Of a stretch of DNA of 64,000 nt, positions 26,120-34,409 are shown one piece after another. This DNA comes from Aquaticitalea lipolytica (lineage in GTDB: Bacteria; Bacteroidota; Bacteroidia; Flavobacteriales; Flavobacteriaceae). The notes beneath the pieces are model-generated. The model had not been told where the DNA came from, made no database searches, and was given only the letters and a program-made list of their open reading frames with translations. Numbering within the stretch: position 1 is the first letter of the stretch; each line of letters opens with the position of its first letter. The stretch lies in contig NZ_BMIC01000003.1 in assembly GCF_014641635.1 (NCBI RefSeq), forward strand, positions 186,001 through 250,000, given 5' to 3'. Made by a program: the position numbers and the translations under genes.

Positions 26120-27181
26120 TTATAATTGTATTTTATTTCCACTTAATGTACCTCTAAAGAATTGATTGTTTTCAATAAATAGAATCTCTCCGTATTCGCC
26201 TTTTTTAATACTAGAATCTACACCAAAAATTTTATTATTATATAATTGAACAATCTCATCATTTGAACAATGCCCAACAATAATATGTTTTGAATCTAAC
26301 AGTTTCAATATTTTTGAAATATCTGAATCTAATAAACTATCATAAAAATAACCTCGATACCATATCAAACTTTTGCTACCATAATAAGTGTCATAAAAAT
26401 TGGTCGACTTCATTTCTTGTTTAGTTCGATCAATAGATTTTCTCATTATATCGTTTACTTTTTCAAAATTAAAATCAGTATCAGCTATAAAATCTTCGGA
26501 AATGCCACCATGAACAAAAACATATTCATTTATTTTAATAATTGTTGATTTTGAGCGTAGCCATCTTCCAAGAATAGTTTTTGTACTGTACAATTCATTA
26601 TACTCCAAATTCAGTAATTTAGAAGTTAATTCGTATTTTTTACTTAAGTATCTTAGGTCTTTATGAAGAATCATATATTCATGATTTCCAAGAAGAAAAT
26701 GTACATGACCTCCTTTGCTTTTTGCTTGAGCTTCGAGTTTATAAACCAGCCAAAGCATTTCATTAACTTTATCGCCTCTGTCAAAAATATCTCCAGTAAT
26801 TACCAAATGACCTTTTCCAAAATTCCAATTTAGATTCTTGTCAATTACTTTATTGATTTTTAATATCTCAATTGCTAAGTCATATTGTCCATGAATATCA
26901 CTTAATGCAGCGATATTTTGTACGTCATTAAAAATGGATTTTTCAGGAGAGTATATTGTGTCGAATGAATTGATTTTTAAAAGCCTTGAGAAAACTTTAC
27001 CATTTATTATTGTTTTTTCAACTAGTTTGTCTTTTTCAATAAAAATATATGGACCATCGGAAAATTTAGAAAACTCCGATTGTTCATTTTTAATGCTATC
27101 TTTTTTGTTTTCAACTTCTTGGCTAAAGGCTGATGAAGTTGAGATGATTAAAATTATTAGATATAAAGAGCTTTTAATCAT
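26120..27181 (-). CDS. Periplasmic metallophosphoesterase, PPP-type phosphatase-like
   Basis: The 353-residue precursor has a signal peptide (about 1-20). The calcineurin-like motifs are complete and in order: SDIHGQ (Asp95, His97), GDIFDRGD (130-137), LLGNHEYM (164-171), FVHGG and IIVGHCSND. GDxxDRG with GNHE is the signature of the PPP Ser/Thr phosphatase branch, including Shewanella-like phosphatases, so dephosphorylation of proteins or small phosphoesters in the periplasm is likely. A degenerate 91-bp intergenic repeat lies 21 bp upstream of its start, in a stretch that looks accessory. Confidence 0.85.
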   Translation of the reverse strand: MIKSSLYLIILIISTSSAFSQEVENKKDSIKNEQSEFSKFSDGPYIFIEKDKLVEKTIINGKVFSRLLKINSFDTIYSPEKSIFNDVQNIAALSDIHGQYDLAIEILKINKVIDKNLNWNFGKGHLVITGDIFDRGDKVNEMLWLVYKLEAQAKSKGGHVHFLLGNHEYMILHKDLRYLSKKYELTSKLLNLEYNELYSTKTILGRWLRSKSTIIKINEYVFVHGGISEDFIADTDFNFEKVNDIMRKSIDRTKQEMKSTNFYDTYYGSKSLIWYRGYFYDSLLDSDISKILKLLDSKHIIVGHCSNDEIVQLYNNKIFGVDSSIKKGEYGEILFIENNQFFRGTLSGNKIQL

Positions 27182-27201
27182 TTGTCTTTTGCTTTTGATT
27201 A

Positions 27202-27292
27202 TTACGTATTTATTTATGGTTGAGTACTAATTTAGTAAATAAAATCTACGAGACACAAGCAATTACTTATAACCATTATTAGTAGTAGCTCT
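27202..27292 (-). repeat. Degenerate intergenic repeat, copy 1 (cassette-like)
   Basis: This 91-bp element shares with 28390-28457 a perfectly identical 20-mer (27226-27245, ACTAATTTAGTAAATAAAAT) and a 19-mer with two mismatches (27257-27275, AAGCAATTA.TTATAA.CA). TATGGTT, TTA(G)CGT and GCTCT at the edges match too, all in the same order and orientation. The 20-mer starts with the palindrome ACTAATTTAGT. The two copies flank the propeller lipoprotein gene. Confidence 0.75.
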
Positions 27293-27303
27293 TTTTTTAT
27301 TTG

Positions 27304-28353
27304 TCATTTTTCAAATTTCACAAAAGCTGTTCCATTGAATTTAAACACTCCATTTTCGTGTGTTCCAAGCCAAAGTTCGCCATTGTTATCTTTGTAAATA
27401 CTAAATAAAGTAATGTCTTTTGAATTATTTTGAACTGGATAATGCGTAATTTTTGTTCCGTCATATTTCCAAACGCCATTACGATAGGTTACAAACCATA
27501 AATTGTTATTATTGTCTGTTACTGTTGATAGATACTCATCCAAATCGCTGTCCTTTTTCCCATCTAAACCACCTATGCTTTCGTGTCTTGTGTAAAGTGT
27601 CTTGTTTTTTAATGTTGTGCTATCGTAAACACTATAACGATATTCAGTATTGAACCAAAAGTCGCCATTTTTGTCTTCAGTAATTGAACGCACTCCGTTT
27701 GCACCTTCGTTGCGAAATTCTGTTACATCTTCTTCTGTAATCCATTCAAATGATTTTCCGTCATAACGACAGACACCAGATGGATTTGTACCAAACCAAA
27801 TGTTTCCTTTTTTGTCTTTATAAATGCTATAGATTCCAAAAGGATTGGAGAGGTTGGGTGGTTTAGGCAACTGTAATTCATGTAAAGTAATGCCATCATA
27901 ACGATACACTTTGTTCTCAAATTCATAAGAATGTCTAAACCATAAATCATCTGATTGAAGTTGCCATTCAATACTCGGAATTGCGGTTAATGTAGTAAAA
28001 TTATGTCCATCAAACTTAACAATTGTTGAATTGGGATAACAGCTATTAAAATATATGTTGCCCAATTTATCTTCTTTAATTTCGTCAATTCTGTTGCTTG
28101 GTAAACCGTGTTCAGTCGTAAAATTTGTGAATGATTTTCCGTCATATTTATACACGCCATTATCCCAACTTCCAAACCAGTACATATTATTCTTGTCTTG
28201 ATGAATAACCATAATATTATTTCCAAGTTCTGTTACAGTATCGCCTTTTACAATGTTGTCTGTTTTAACGTGTTGTTTAGTGGTTTGTCCATTACAAGAT
28301 GTTAATAAAACCAATGCGTTGAAAAATGTAAATATGCTCAATTTTATAGTCAT
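27304..28353 (-). CDS. Lipoprotein with two-component-regulator-type beta-propeller repeats
   Basis: The 349-residue precursor has a lipoprotein signal (lipobox LLTSC, Cys20). The mature part holds about six to seven propeller blades, each with a variant of (N/G)xxWFGTxxxGVxxYDGKxF (for example MYWFGSWDNGVYKYDGKSF, IWFGTNPSGVCRYDGKSF, LWLGTHENGVFKFNGTAF). These repeats usually form the periplasmic sensor of hybrid histidine kinases, but here there is no kinase, only the propeller. The gene is a single-ORF unit between two same-direction repeat copies, suggesting acquisition as a cassette. Ligand and partner are unknown. Confidence 0.82.
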   Translation of the reverse strand: MTIKLSIFTFFNALVLLTSCNGQTTKQHVKTDNIVKGDTVTELGNNIMVIHQDKNNMYWFGSWDNGVYKYDGKSFTNFTTEHGLPSNRIDEIKEDKLGNIYFNSCYPNSTIVKFDGHNFTTLTAIPSIEWQLQSDDLWFRHSYEFENKVYRYDGITLHELQLPKPPNLSNPFGIYSIYKDKKGNIWFGTNPSGVCRYDGKSFEWITEEDVTEFRNEGANGVRSITEDKNGDFWFNTEYRYSVYDSTTLKNKTLYTRHESIGGLDGKKDSDLDEYLSTVTDNNNNLWFVTYRNGVWKYDGTKITHYPVQNNSKDITLFSIYKDNNGELWLGTHENGVFKFNGTAFVKFEK

Positions 28354-28389
28354 CTGTTTGAAGTTTGTACTGTTGTCATGGAGTAACAG

Positions 28390-28457
28390 TTAGCGTGTTT
28401 TGTATGGTTAACTAATTTAGTAAATAAAATGAAGCAATTAGTTATAAACAGCGCTCT
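28390..28457 (-). repeat. Degenerate intergenic repeat, copy 2 (cassette-like)
   Basis: This 68-bp copy has the identical 20-mer at 28411-28430, the 19-mer partner at 28432-28450, TATGGTT at 28403-28409 and GCTCT at 28453-28457. Compared with copy 1 it lacks an internal segment of about 11 bases between the two conserved blocks, and it is shorter between the second block and GCTCT. Confidence 0.75.
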
Positions 28458-28466
28458 AGTAAGAAT

Positions 28467-28886
28467 TTATTTCACTATATTATTTATCAGAGTCAGAATA
28501 TATTCCGCATTAAACGTTTTTATTTTTTTATTCAATTCGTTAATATCTTTTTGTTCAACTTTTCTTAAATTCAGTTTTTCACAAATTCCATCTATAATAT
28601 CAATATAATCTAAATCCTCAATTCCATATATTTTATGTAAATCATCTTCAGGGTAAATTGAGAAGTCGTCCATTTGTATAAATTCTTGAATTTTGTCATA
28701 AACAACTTCGACGTGTATTTTATCAAATCCTTTTTTACTAAGTCGGTTTATATATTCAGAACGAGTGAGATTTGGTCGACTTTCATTTAGTTTCTGCAAC
28801 TTTTTCTCGTTCATTTTATTTTTAATACTACTAAAAATTAGCATTAAAAAAAAGACTGTTCCAATTATGAATAGCGTTTTGTTCAT
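28467..28886 (-). CDS. Membrane-anchored acyl-carrier-like protein, unknown function
   Basis: The 139-residue protein has one N-terminal membrane helix (about 4-20), a basic linker and a helical C-terminal domain (about 55-139). The domain has the outline of an acyl carrier protein: helix I VEVVYDKIQEFI, then DDFSIYPEDDLHKIYGIEDLDYIDIIDGICEKLN. Where ACPs have the DSL phosphopantetheine serine, this protein has DLDYID, so it cannot carry the prosthetic group at that place. Similar ACP-fold proteins of unknown role occur in polymorphic and accessory regions. It is not a confident family assignment. Confidence 0.6.
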   Translation of the reverse strand: MNKTLFIIGTVFFLMLIFSSIKNKMNEKKLQKLNESRPNLTRSEYINRLSKKGFDKIHVEVVYDKIQEFIQMDDFSIYPEDDLHKIYGIEDLDYIDIIDGICEKLNLRKVEQKDINELNKKIKTFNAEYILTLINNIVK

Positions 28887-28912
28887 ATTGAGTAGAACTA
28901 ATTATATACCAA

Positions 28913-28920
28913 CAAATATA
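28913..28920 (-). promoter_or_regulatory. -7 box upstream of the ACP-like gene
   Basis: TATATTTG on the minus strand matches TAnnTTTG and lies 26 bp upstream of the start at 28886. No clear TTG -33 element is visible. Confidence 0.4.
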
Positions 28921-28970
28921 TGGTTTTATCGGTTTTAATTTCGGGATAAGAAAACATTTTCATTGTCTTG

Positions 28971-29525
28971 TTACTTCCACTTTATGTTACAACCAATACT
29001 AGGTTTTTGCATTTCAGTTATGGGTTTATTGCTCAATAAAGCTTCTAGAGTATTACGTATATCTTGTCCTGTTACTGGCAATCCATTTCCTGGTCTAGAA
29101 TCGTCTAACTGTCCTCTATACACCAATGCTAAATCCTCATTAAACACATAAAAATCTGGTGTGCAAGCAGCATCATAAGCCTCAGCAACTTCTTGAGTTT
29201 GATCGTATAAATACGGAAAAATAAAACCTTGTTCTATAGCATTTTGTTTCATTAAGTGAGGAGCATCTTGAGGATAATTTTCTACATCATTACTAGAAAT
29301 AGCTACAAAATTTACACCTTTAGATTTGTAGTCTTTTGCTAATTGTGCTAACTGTTTATTTACATGCTTTACAAATGGGCAATGATTGCATATAAACATA
29401 ATAACGGTAGCTTTTAAACCCTTAACTTCTTGTAAGGCGAGCATTGTGTCGCTTACAGTATCTAATAATTTAAAATCTGGTGCTGTGGTGCCTAAAGGCA
29501 ACATATTTGATGGAGTTTGAGCCAT
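28971..29525 (-). CDS. Thioredoxin-fold protein, AhpC/TSA-like with CxxC
   Basis: The 184-residue cytoplasmic protein has a thioredoxin fold of the peroxiredoxin-like type: GTTAPDFKLLD, VIMFICNHCPFVKHVN with Cys46-Asn-His-Cys49, FVAISSND and ACTPDFYVFNEDLALVYRGQLDD with the conserved cis-Pro. The CNHCPFV motif marks a bacterial subfamily of thioredoxin-like proteins of unknown substrate. A disulfide reductase or redox-buffer role is inferred. It is divergent from csaA, with 38 bp between start codons. Confidence 0.87.
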   Translation of the reverse strand: MAQTPSNMLPLGTTAPDFKLLDTVSDTMLALQEVKGLKATVIMFICNHCPFVKHVNKQLAQLAKDYKSKGVNFVAISSNDVENYPQDAPHLMKQNAIEQGFIFPYLYDQTQEVAEAYDAACTPDFYVFNEDLALVYRGQLDDSRPGNGLPVTGQDIRNTLEALLSNKPITEMQKPSIGCNIKWK

Positions 29526-29563
29526 TTATTTGTCTATTTAGTTTTATAATGTATTTTTATCTC

Positions 29564-29899
29564 ATGGATAATATAATAACATTTGATGACTTTACAAAAG
29601 TCGATTTACGTGTAGGAACCATTATTGAAGTTAATGACTTTCCTGAAGCAAGAAATCCTGCGTATCAATTAACTATCAATTTTGGTGAGTTAGGAATTAA
29701 AAAATCGTCAGCTCAAATTACAACTCTATATACTAAAGATGAATTGTTGCATCGTCAAATTGTTGCTGTGGTTAATTTCCCAAAAAAGCAAATCGCAAAA
29801 TTTATGAGCGAATGTTTGGTGTTAGGTGCTGTAAATGGTAAAGATGTAATTTTACTAAACCCTGAACAAAAAGTTAAAAACGGCTCTACGGTAGCTTAA
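29564..29899 (+). CDS. csaA: CsaA family tRNA-binding domain protein
   Basis: The ATG at 29564 (MDNIITFDDFTKVDLRVGTI) gives 111 residues, the family's usual length; longer in-frame starts from 29480 lie inside the neighbouring gene. The protein is a single OB-fold EMAP/tRNA-binding domain with the CsaA signature FPEARNPAYQLTINFGELGIKKSSAQIT and the closing VLGAVNGKDVILLNPEQKVKNGS. CsaA was described in Bacillus as a secretion-related chaperone, and its homologues bind tRNA-like RNA. It begins a tight plus-strand run with a symporter (4 bp gap) and an acyltransferase. Confidence 0.9.
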   Translation: MDNIITFDDFTKVDLRVGTIIEVNDFPEARNPAYQLTINFGELGIKKSSAQITTLYTKDELLHRQIVAVVNFPKKQIAKFMSECLVLGAVNGKDVILLNPEQKVKNGSTVA

Positions 29900-29903
29900 G
29901 CCT

Positions 29904-30815
29904 ATGCAACAGCTAGATAAAGTCACTATAAATTTTAATAACGAAAGTCTTTGGGTTTTAAATATAGCTTTAGCAATTGTTATGTTTGGCGTTGCGCTAA
30001 ATATTACAACTAACGATTTTAAAAGTTTACTTAAGCAACCTAAATTAGTATTAGTTGGCATTTTGTCTCAGTTTGTGGTTTTGCCTTTGGCTACATATGC
30101 TTTGGTACTAATTATAAAACCACAACCTAGTATAGCTCTTGGTATGATGATGGTTGCTGCTTGTCCTGGTGGAAATATCTCAAATTTTATGACGCATTTG
30201 GCTAAAGGGAATACAGCTTTGTCTGTAAGCCTAACTGCCTTCGCAACATTTATAGCAATTATAATGACACCTTTTAATTTTGAATTTTATGGCAATTTAT
30301 ACGAGCCAACGGCTCAGATATTAAGAACCGTTGAATTAGATGCTTTTGAATTGGTGAAAGTAGTGTTGCTAATTTTAGGCATTCCTTTAGTTTTGGGTAT
30401 GTTAGTACGTTGGAAATTCCCAGAGCAAGCATTAACTATAGCTAAGTATTTAAAACCTTTTTCTATTGTGTTTTTTGTAGCACTTGTTATTATCGCACTA
30501 GCAAATAATATTGAGGTATTTAATAGTTATGTTAAGCACGTTTTATGGATTGGCATTACGCACAATATTATTGCCATTGCATTAGGATTTGGTTTGGCTA
30601 CAGTATTTGGATTGTCGTTTGTAAACAGAAAAACGATAGCTATTGAAACAGGAATTCAGAATTCTGGATTAGGACTACTGCTTATTTTTACATTTTTTAA
30701 TGGGTTAGGAGGTATGGCAATTTTAGCTGCATTTTGGGGCATTTGGCATATAGTTTCTGGATTGCTTTTAGCATTGTTTTGGTCTCGTAAATCTTCAAAA
30801 ATAGTTTTAGATTGA
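29904..30815 (+). CDS. Bile acid:sodium symporter (BASS) family transporter
   Basis: The 303-residue protein has nine to ten membrane helices and the BASS signatures: GVALNITTNDFKSLLKQPKLVLVGILSQFVVLPL, MMVAACPGGNISNFMTHLAKGNTALSVSLTAF and the second crossover helix ETGIQNSGLGLLLIF. The two-helix crossover sites for sodium are therefore intact. Bacterial members transport organic anions such as pantoate or keto acids with sodium; the substrate here is unknown. It follows csaA by 4 bp, and its TGA overlaps the TTG start of the next gene. Confidence 0.9.
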   Translation: MQQLDKVTINFNNESLWVLNIALAIVMFGVALNITTNDFKSLLKQPKLVLVGILSQFVVLPLATYALVLIIKPQPSIALGMMMVAACPGGNISNFMTHLAKGNTALSVSLTAFATFIAIIMTPFNFEFYGNLYEPTAQILRTVELDAFELVKVVLLILGIPLVLGMLVRWKFPEQALTIAKYLKPFSIVFFVALVIIALANNIEVFNSYVKHVLWIGITHNIIAIALGFGLATVFGLSFVNRKTIAIETGIQNSGLGLLLIFTFFNGLGGMAILAAFWGIWHIVSGLLLALFWSRKSSKIVLD

Positions 30816-31828
30816 AACAATTGTGGTTACATAGCGTAAGATTATATTTAAAAATTGGACTCTTTTTTTACTTCAAAAAGATAACAGTTGTTAATGCAGA
30901 CAAAGTACCAAAAGATGGCGCAGTTTTGCTTTTGTCTAATCATCAAAATGCTTTACTAGATGCTTTGTTAATTGCAACTAATAGTGGCCGATTTTCATAT
31001 TTTCTTACTAGAGCTAGTGTATTTAATAATAAACTTATAAGTAAGATTTTAAGGAGTTTATTAATGATTCCTGTGTATAGAATTAGAGATGGATGGGGAA
31101 ATCTGACTAAGAATAACTCTGTATTTTCATCAACTGCGAAGTTGTTATCTAAACAAAAAGCTATTGTTATTTTTCCTGAAGGAAGTCATAATCTAAAACG
31201 AACTGTTAGACCTTTAAGTAAAGGGTTTGCTCGTATTATTTTTGAAACGTTAGACGATTTTCCTGATACAAAAATAACGCTTGTACCTGTTGGAGTTAAT
31301 TTTGTTCATGCCGAGCGTTTTGCTGATAGTACATTGCTTAATTTTGGTAACGCAATAGTGGTTGATGCAAATTCAACAAAAAGTGCTAGCGAATTAAAAG
31401 AAACGATTTTTAAAGAATTATGTCAACTTACAATACATATTAATAGTGATGATTACGATGAGACACTTAAAAAGTTAGAACATCTTAATATAGATTTTTT
31501 AAATCCTGATGCAGTAAATACATGTATTGCCAGTAATTTTAAAACGTGTAAGGCAGTAAAAAAAGAAAGCAACACATTTAAAAAACTATTTAAAGTGTTG
31601 CTTATCATTAATTTGTTTCTTCCTTATCTACTTTGGAAAAAAGTTTTTCAGCCTAACATAAACGAAATAGAATTCACATCTACATTTAGGTTTGCTATAG
31701 CTATTTCTGTTGTTCCAATATTTTTGGTTCTAATAATGGTTTTATTAAGTTTAACTATTGGTGTTAAGTTTGCAATTATGTATTTGCTAAATGTTTTAGT
31801 GTTAACACTATTGGCTGTTAAACTATAA
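30812..31828 (+). CDS. 1-acyl-glycerol-3-phosphate / GPAT-like acyltransferase
   Basis: The 338-residue protein starts at a TTG that overlaps the upstream TGA by 3 bases (TTGA); no ATG exists before the active site. Motif I is SNHQNALLDALL with HX5D spacing, as in yeast Gpt2/Sct1-type acyltransferases, and motif III is IFPEGSHN. The C-terminal 80 residues contain two or three membrane helices. It probably acylates glycerol-3-phosphate or a lysolipid at the inner membrane. Its stop codon interleaves with that of the convergent M14 gene (6-bp overlap), leaving no room for a terminator. Confidence 0.83.
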   Translation: MKQLWLHSVRLYLKIGLFFYFKKITVVNADKVPKDGAVLLLSNHQNALLDALLIATNSGRFSYFLTRASVFNNKLISKILRSLLMIPVYRIRDGWGNLTKNNSVFSSTAKLLSKQKAIVIFPEGSHNLKRTVRPLSKGFARIIFETLDDFPDTKITLVPVGVNFVHAERFADSTLLNFGNAIVVDANSTKSASELKETIFKELCQLTIHINSDDYDETLKKLEHLNIDFLNPDAVNTCIASNFKTCKAVKKESNTFKKLFKVLLIINLFLPYLLWKKVFQPNINEIEFTSTFRFAIAISVVPIFLVLIMVLLSLTIGVKFAIMYLLNVLVLTLLAVKL

Positions 31829-34330
31829 TTCGTCTCTAAAAAATATAGCATTCATCATTAACTTATTTGTGCCATACCAAAAGGCTCTAAAGTTAGTGTT
31901 ATCAGTAAACGCTACTACTTTTCCGCGTTTTAAACGCTGTACTTGAAAAGGTACAGTATTAGCCAAACTATCTAAATTACGTTTTGAAATATAGCCACTT
32001 AATAATGGGTTTTTAGTATACTGTATTGGGTTGTTATAACTTTGTTTATCGGCATTTATAAAAATTGAATTGCCTCTAAATAATGGTAATGTTTCGTTTT
32101 TATAACCAAATGCAATAGGATGCGATCTGTCGAGCTTGGTTTCAAAAATAGCTCCAGATATTAATTGCGCACCACTAAAATCGTCTTTTTGTTCAAAAGA
32201 AATATGCTTTGCTTTTAGCTCTAGTTTTTTAATATCTAGCTTCATAAACTCATTGCTACTTAACCAGCGTACAGTGTTTTCAAACCCAATTAGAGTGCCT
32301 CCATCTCCAACCCAAGCCTTAAGCTTTTCAGCAGCAGAACCACTTAAATTTGCACTAGGTAAAATAATAGTGTTGTACCTGCTTAAATCTGTTCGTGTAA
32401 GTGACTCTGTGTCTAGTTTTGTGAGTGTCATATTATAGCGCTGATCAAATAAATGCCAGACTTCACCAGCATCGTAAGGACTAACACCTTCACCAACAAT
32501 CATAGCTACTTTTGGTGCCGTAAGTGCTCTAAACTGTCTGCTTCCTAAATCGATACCATCAGTCAAACCTGTTGATACAGCATCAATTTGTAAATGACTT
32601 TCTTTAGCAACTTCTGTTAAGAACGCATATAACTCTTCAGCAGATTTTGATTGATTTTGAACAGGAATTAAAATGGTTCCATAATCATAAGTAGTTCCAT
32701 TTAGCTTAAATGTACTCATAGCAACTTTTGCTCTTATATTGGCATTTAAAATGGTGTTTAATGCTTTTGGTGAATAATATTCATGCCACTGCATTACATA
32801 ACCATAGTTGCTTTTTGATGTTACAGTTCCTGTTTTTAACTGCAAATCGGTCACTTCGTTACCTATGTTTGCTGTTGATACATTTTCATCGTAATCTAAA
32901 TTAAAAGCTAGTGGGAACGTCCATGCCGAAATATCATAAAACAAACTATCTTGAAACGACGTGCGTTTTTCGAACATCGCTTGAATTAAACGTGCATTCT
33001 TCTGATTTTTAGGAATAATAAAACTATATCCTTTTTTGAATTTTTTTCCATTTGATGTAAAATCAGACTTTACTTCATTTATGGTTATTTGATGGCGCTT
33101 AAGAATTTCTGCCAAATGATAGGTTGAAGCAGCATCTTTTTCATTACCAAAAACTATTGCTTTTCCGTTGTCTTTTAAAGCTTCAGCTCTTGCATTTTTG
33201 TAAAAATCATGTTGATATTTTAAAATATCTTCTCGCATTGTTTTTGCTGCTTCTAATGTAGATAATGCAGCAGTAAATTGATTTCTAATCGTAAATGGGA
33301 ATGTTAGAATACCATTATCACTTTCTTGTATATGGCCACGAGAACTGGCTTGCTCAAACAAAATACCTATACTTCCATTAATATCAGGAAACGTTGAGCC
33401 TTTGCCATAATAGAAATCGTCGTAATCTTCTTCTGTGTAGTACAATGAACCAATTTTATTTAAAGCATTAGCATGAAAATCGCCAATGCGTCTTGTAAGT
33501 TCTTGATTTAGTTTTGGTGTTAATGGGTGAGTTCTACTTGGTATTCCTGGTTGAAAAAAGAAAGTAGAATTTGTTCCCATTTCATGATGGTCTGTTAAAA
33601 TATTTGGTAACCATTTATGAAACGTTTGTATTCTTACTCTAGATTCAGGTAATTGTACAGGTAACCAATCTCTATTCATATCAAACCAATAGTGATTTGT
33701 ACGTCCACCAGGCCAAACCTCGTTATATTCTCTGTCGTTTGGATCTGGATTTAGATTATTACTTTTATTAGTATTTGCCCAATACGCAAAGCGTTGTAAG
33801 CCATCAGGATTAAATGAAGGGTCAAATAAAATAACAGTGTTGTCAAGTAAATTTTTAACATCATCACTTTCAGCAGCAGCGAGATAATAAGCAACTAATA
33901 ACGCTGCGTTTGAGCCACTAGGTTCATTTCCATGAATTGAAAATCCTTGATATACTACAATAGGCATTTCAGAAATATTTACAGCATTGTTGTTATTTGT
34001 AGCATCTACATGTGCTTTACGAATGCTTTCAAGGTTTTGATGATTCTTAGGCGATGTTATGGTAAGCAACAGTAAAGGTCTGTCTTCAAATGTTGTTCCT
34101 CTGTTTTCAATAGTAATTCTATCAGATGCTGCATCTAATGCATACATGTATTGTGCTAGTTTATCATGAGTAACATGCCATTTTCCAACCTCATGACCAA
34201 TTACCGATTGTGGTGTTGGTATGTTAGAATTATAGCTGGTGTTTTGAGGTAAATAGTAATCGAGCTGCGTTTGCGATTGCGATAAAAGGGTAAAGGAAGC
34301 TAAAAAAACAAGTAAGAACAGATTTTTCAT
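31823..34330 (-). CDS. Secreted M14 family zinc carboxypeptidase
   Basis: The ATG at 34330 is chosen because it begins a clean signal peptide (MKNLFLLVFLASFTLLSQSQ); upstream in-frame sequence runs through a terminator. The 835-residue protein has an M14 domain (about 45-400) with zinc ligands His133 and Glu136 in SIHGNEPSGSNAA and a third His at 248 or 249 in DHHEMG. Substrate-binding elements FNPDGLQRF and FDMNRDW are present. Residues 660-830 look like a ThuA/amidotransferase-like domain (KVAMIVGEGVSPYDAGEVWHLF). It probably trims peptides in the periplasm. Confidence 0.87.
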   Translation of the reverse strand: MKNLFLLVFLASFTLLSQSQTQLDYYLPQNTSYNSNIPTPQSVIGHEVGKWHVTHDKLAQYMYALDAASDRITIENRGTTFEDRPLLLLTITSPKNHQNLESIRKAHVDATNNNNAVNISEMPIVVYQGFSIHGNEPSGSNAALLVAYYLAAAESDDVKNLLDNTVILFDPSFNPDGLQRFAYWANTNKSNNLNPDPNDREYNEVWPGGRTNHYWFDMNRDWLPVQLPESRVRIQTFHKWLPNILTDHHEMGTNSTFFFQPGIPSRTHPLTPKLNQELTRRIGDFHANALNKIGSLYYTEEDYDDFYYGKGSTFPDINGSIGILFEQASSRGHIQESDNGILTFPFTIRNQFTAALSTLEAAKTMREDILKYQHDFYKNARAEALKDNGKAIVFGNEKDAASTYHLAEILKRHQITINEVKSDFTSNGKKFKKGYSFIIPKNQKNARLIQAMFEKRTSFQDSLFYDISAWTFPLAFNLDYDENVSTANIGNEVTDLQLKTGTVTSKSNYGYVMQWHEYYSPKALNTILNANIRAKVAMSTFKLNGTTYDYGTILIPVQNQSKSAEELYAFLTEVAKESHLQIDAVSTGLTDGIDLGSRQFRALTAPKVAMIVGEGVSPYDAGEVWHLFDQRYNMTLTKLDTESLTRTDLSRYNTIILPSANLSGSAAEKLKAWVGDGGTLIGFENTVRWLSSNEFMKLDIKKLELKAKHISFEQKDDFSGAQLISGAIFETKLDRSHPIAFGYKNETLPLFRGNSIFINADKQSYNNPIQYTKNPLLSGYISKRNLDSLANTVPFQVQRLKRGKVVAFTDNTNFRAFWYGTNKLMMNAIFFRDEL

Positions 34331-34351
34331 ATAGTATAAGTTAGGATATAA

Positions 34352-34385
34352 ATATAAAAAAACCGCTACTTTAAAGTAACGGTTT
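34352..34385 (-). terminator. Hairpin terminator after the PUR family gene
   Basis: AAACCG.TACTTTAAAGTA.CGGTTT forms a 12-bp stem with one internal mismatch, followed on the minus strand by a seven-T run. It lies between the PUR gene and the start of the M14 gene. Confidence 0.75.
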
Positions 34386-34409
34386 GTGTGTATTTTAACA
34401 TTGAATAAA

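Noticed and set aside
27723-28226. Two additional minus-strand open frames (82 and 79 codons) inside the propeller lipoprotein gene, suggesting a frameshifted gene
   Set aside because: They are in another frame of the same strand. The main frame is continuous from lipobox to the last propeller blade, so there is no frameshift.
27202-28457. Integron attC sites
   Set aside because: The repeats behave like cassette borders, but I could not find convincing GTTRRRY/RYYYAAC core pairs in complementary positions, and no integrase lies in the window.
28883-28920. Possible third copy of the cassette-like repeat upstream of the ACP-like gene
   Set aside because: TTGAGTAGAACTAATTATATA resembles part of copy 1 (TTGAGTACTAATTTAGTAAATA), but the second conserved block is missing and the match is short in very AT-rich DNA. 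Not supported without a genome-wide model.
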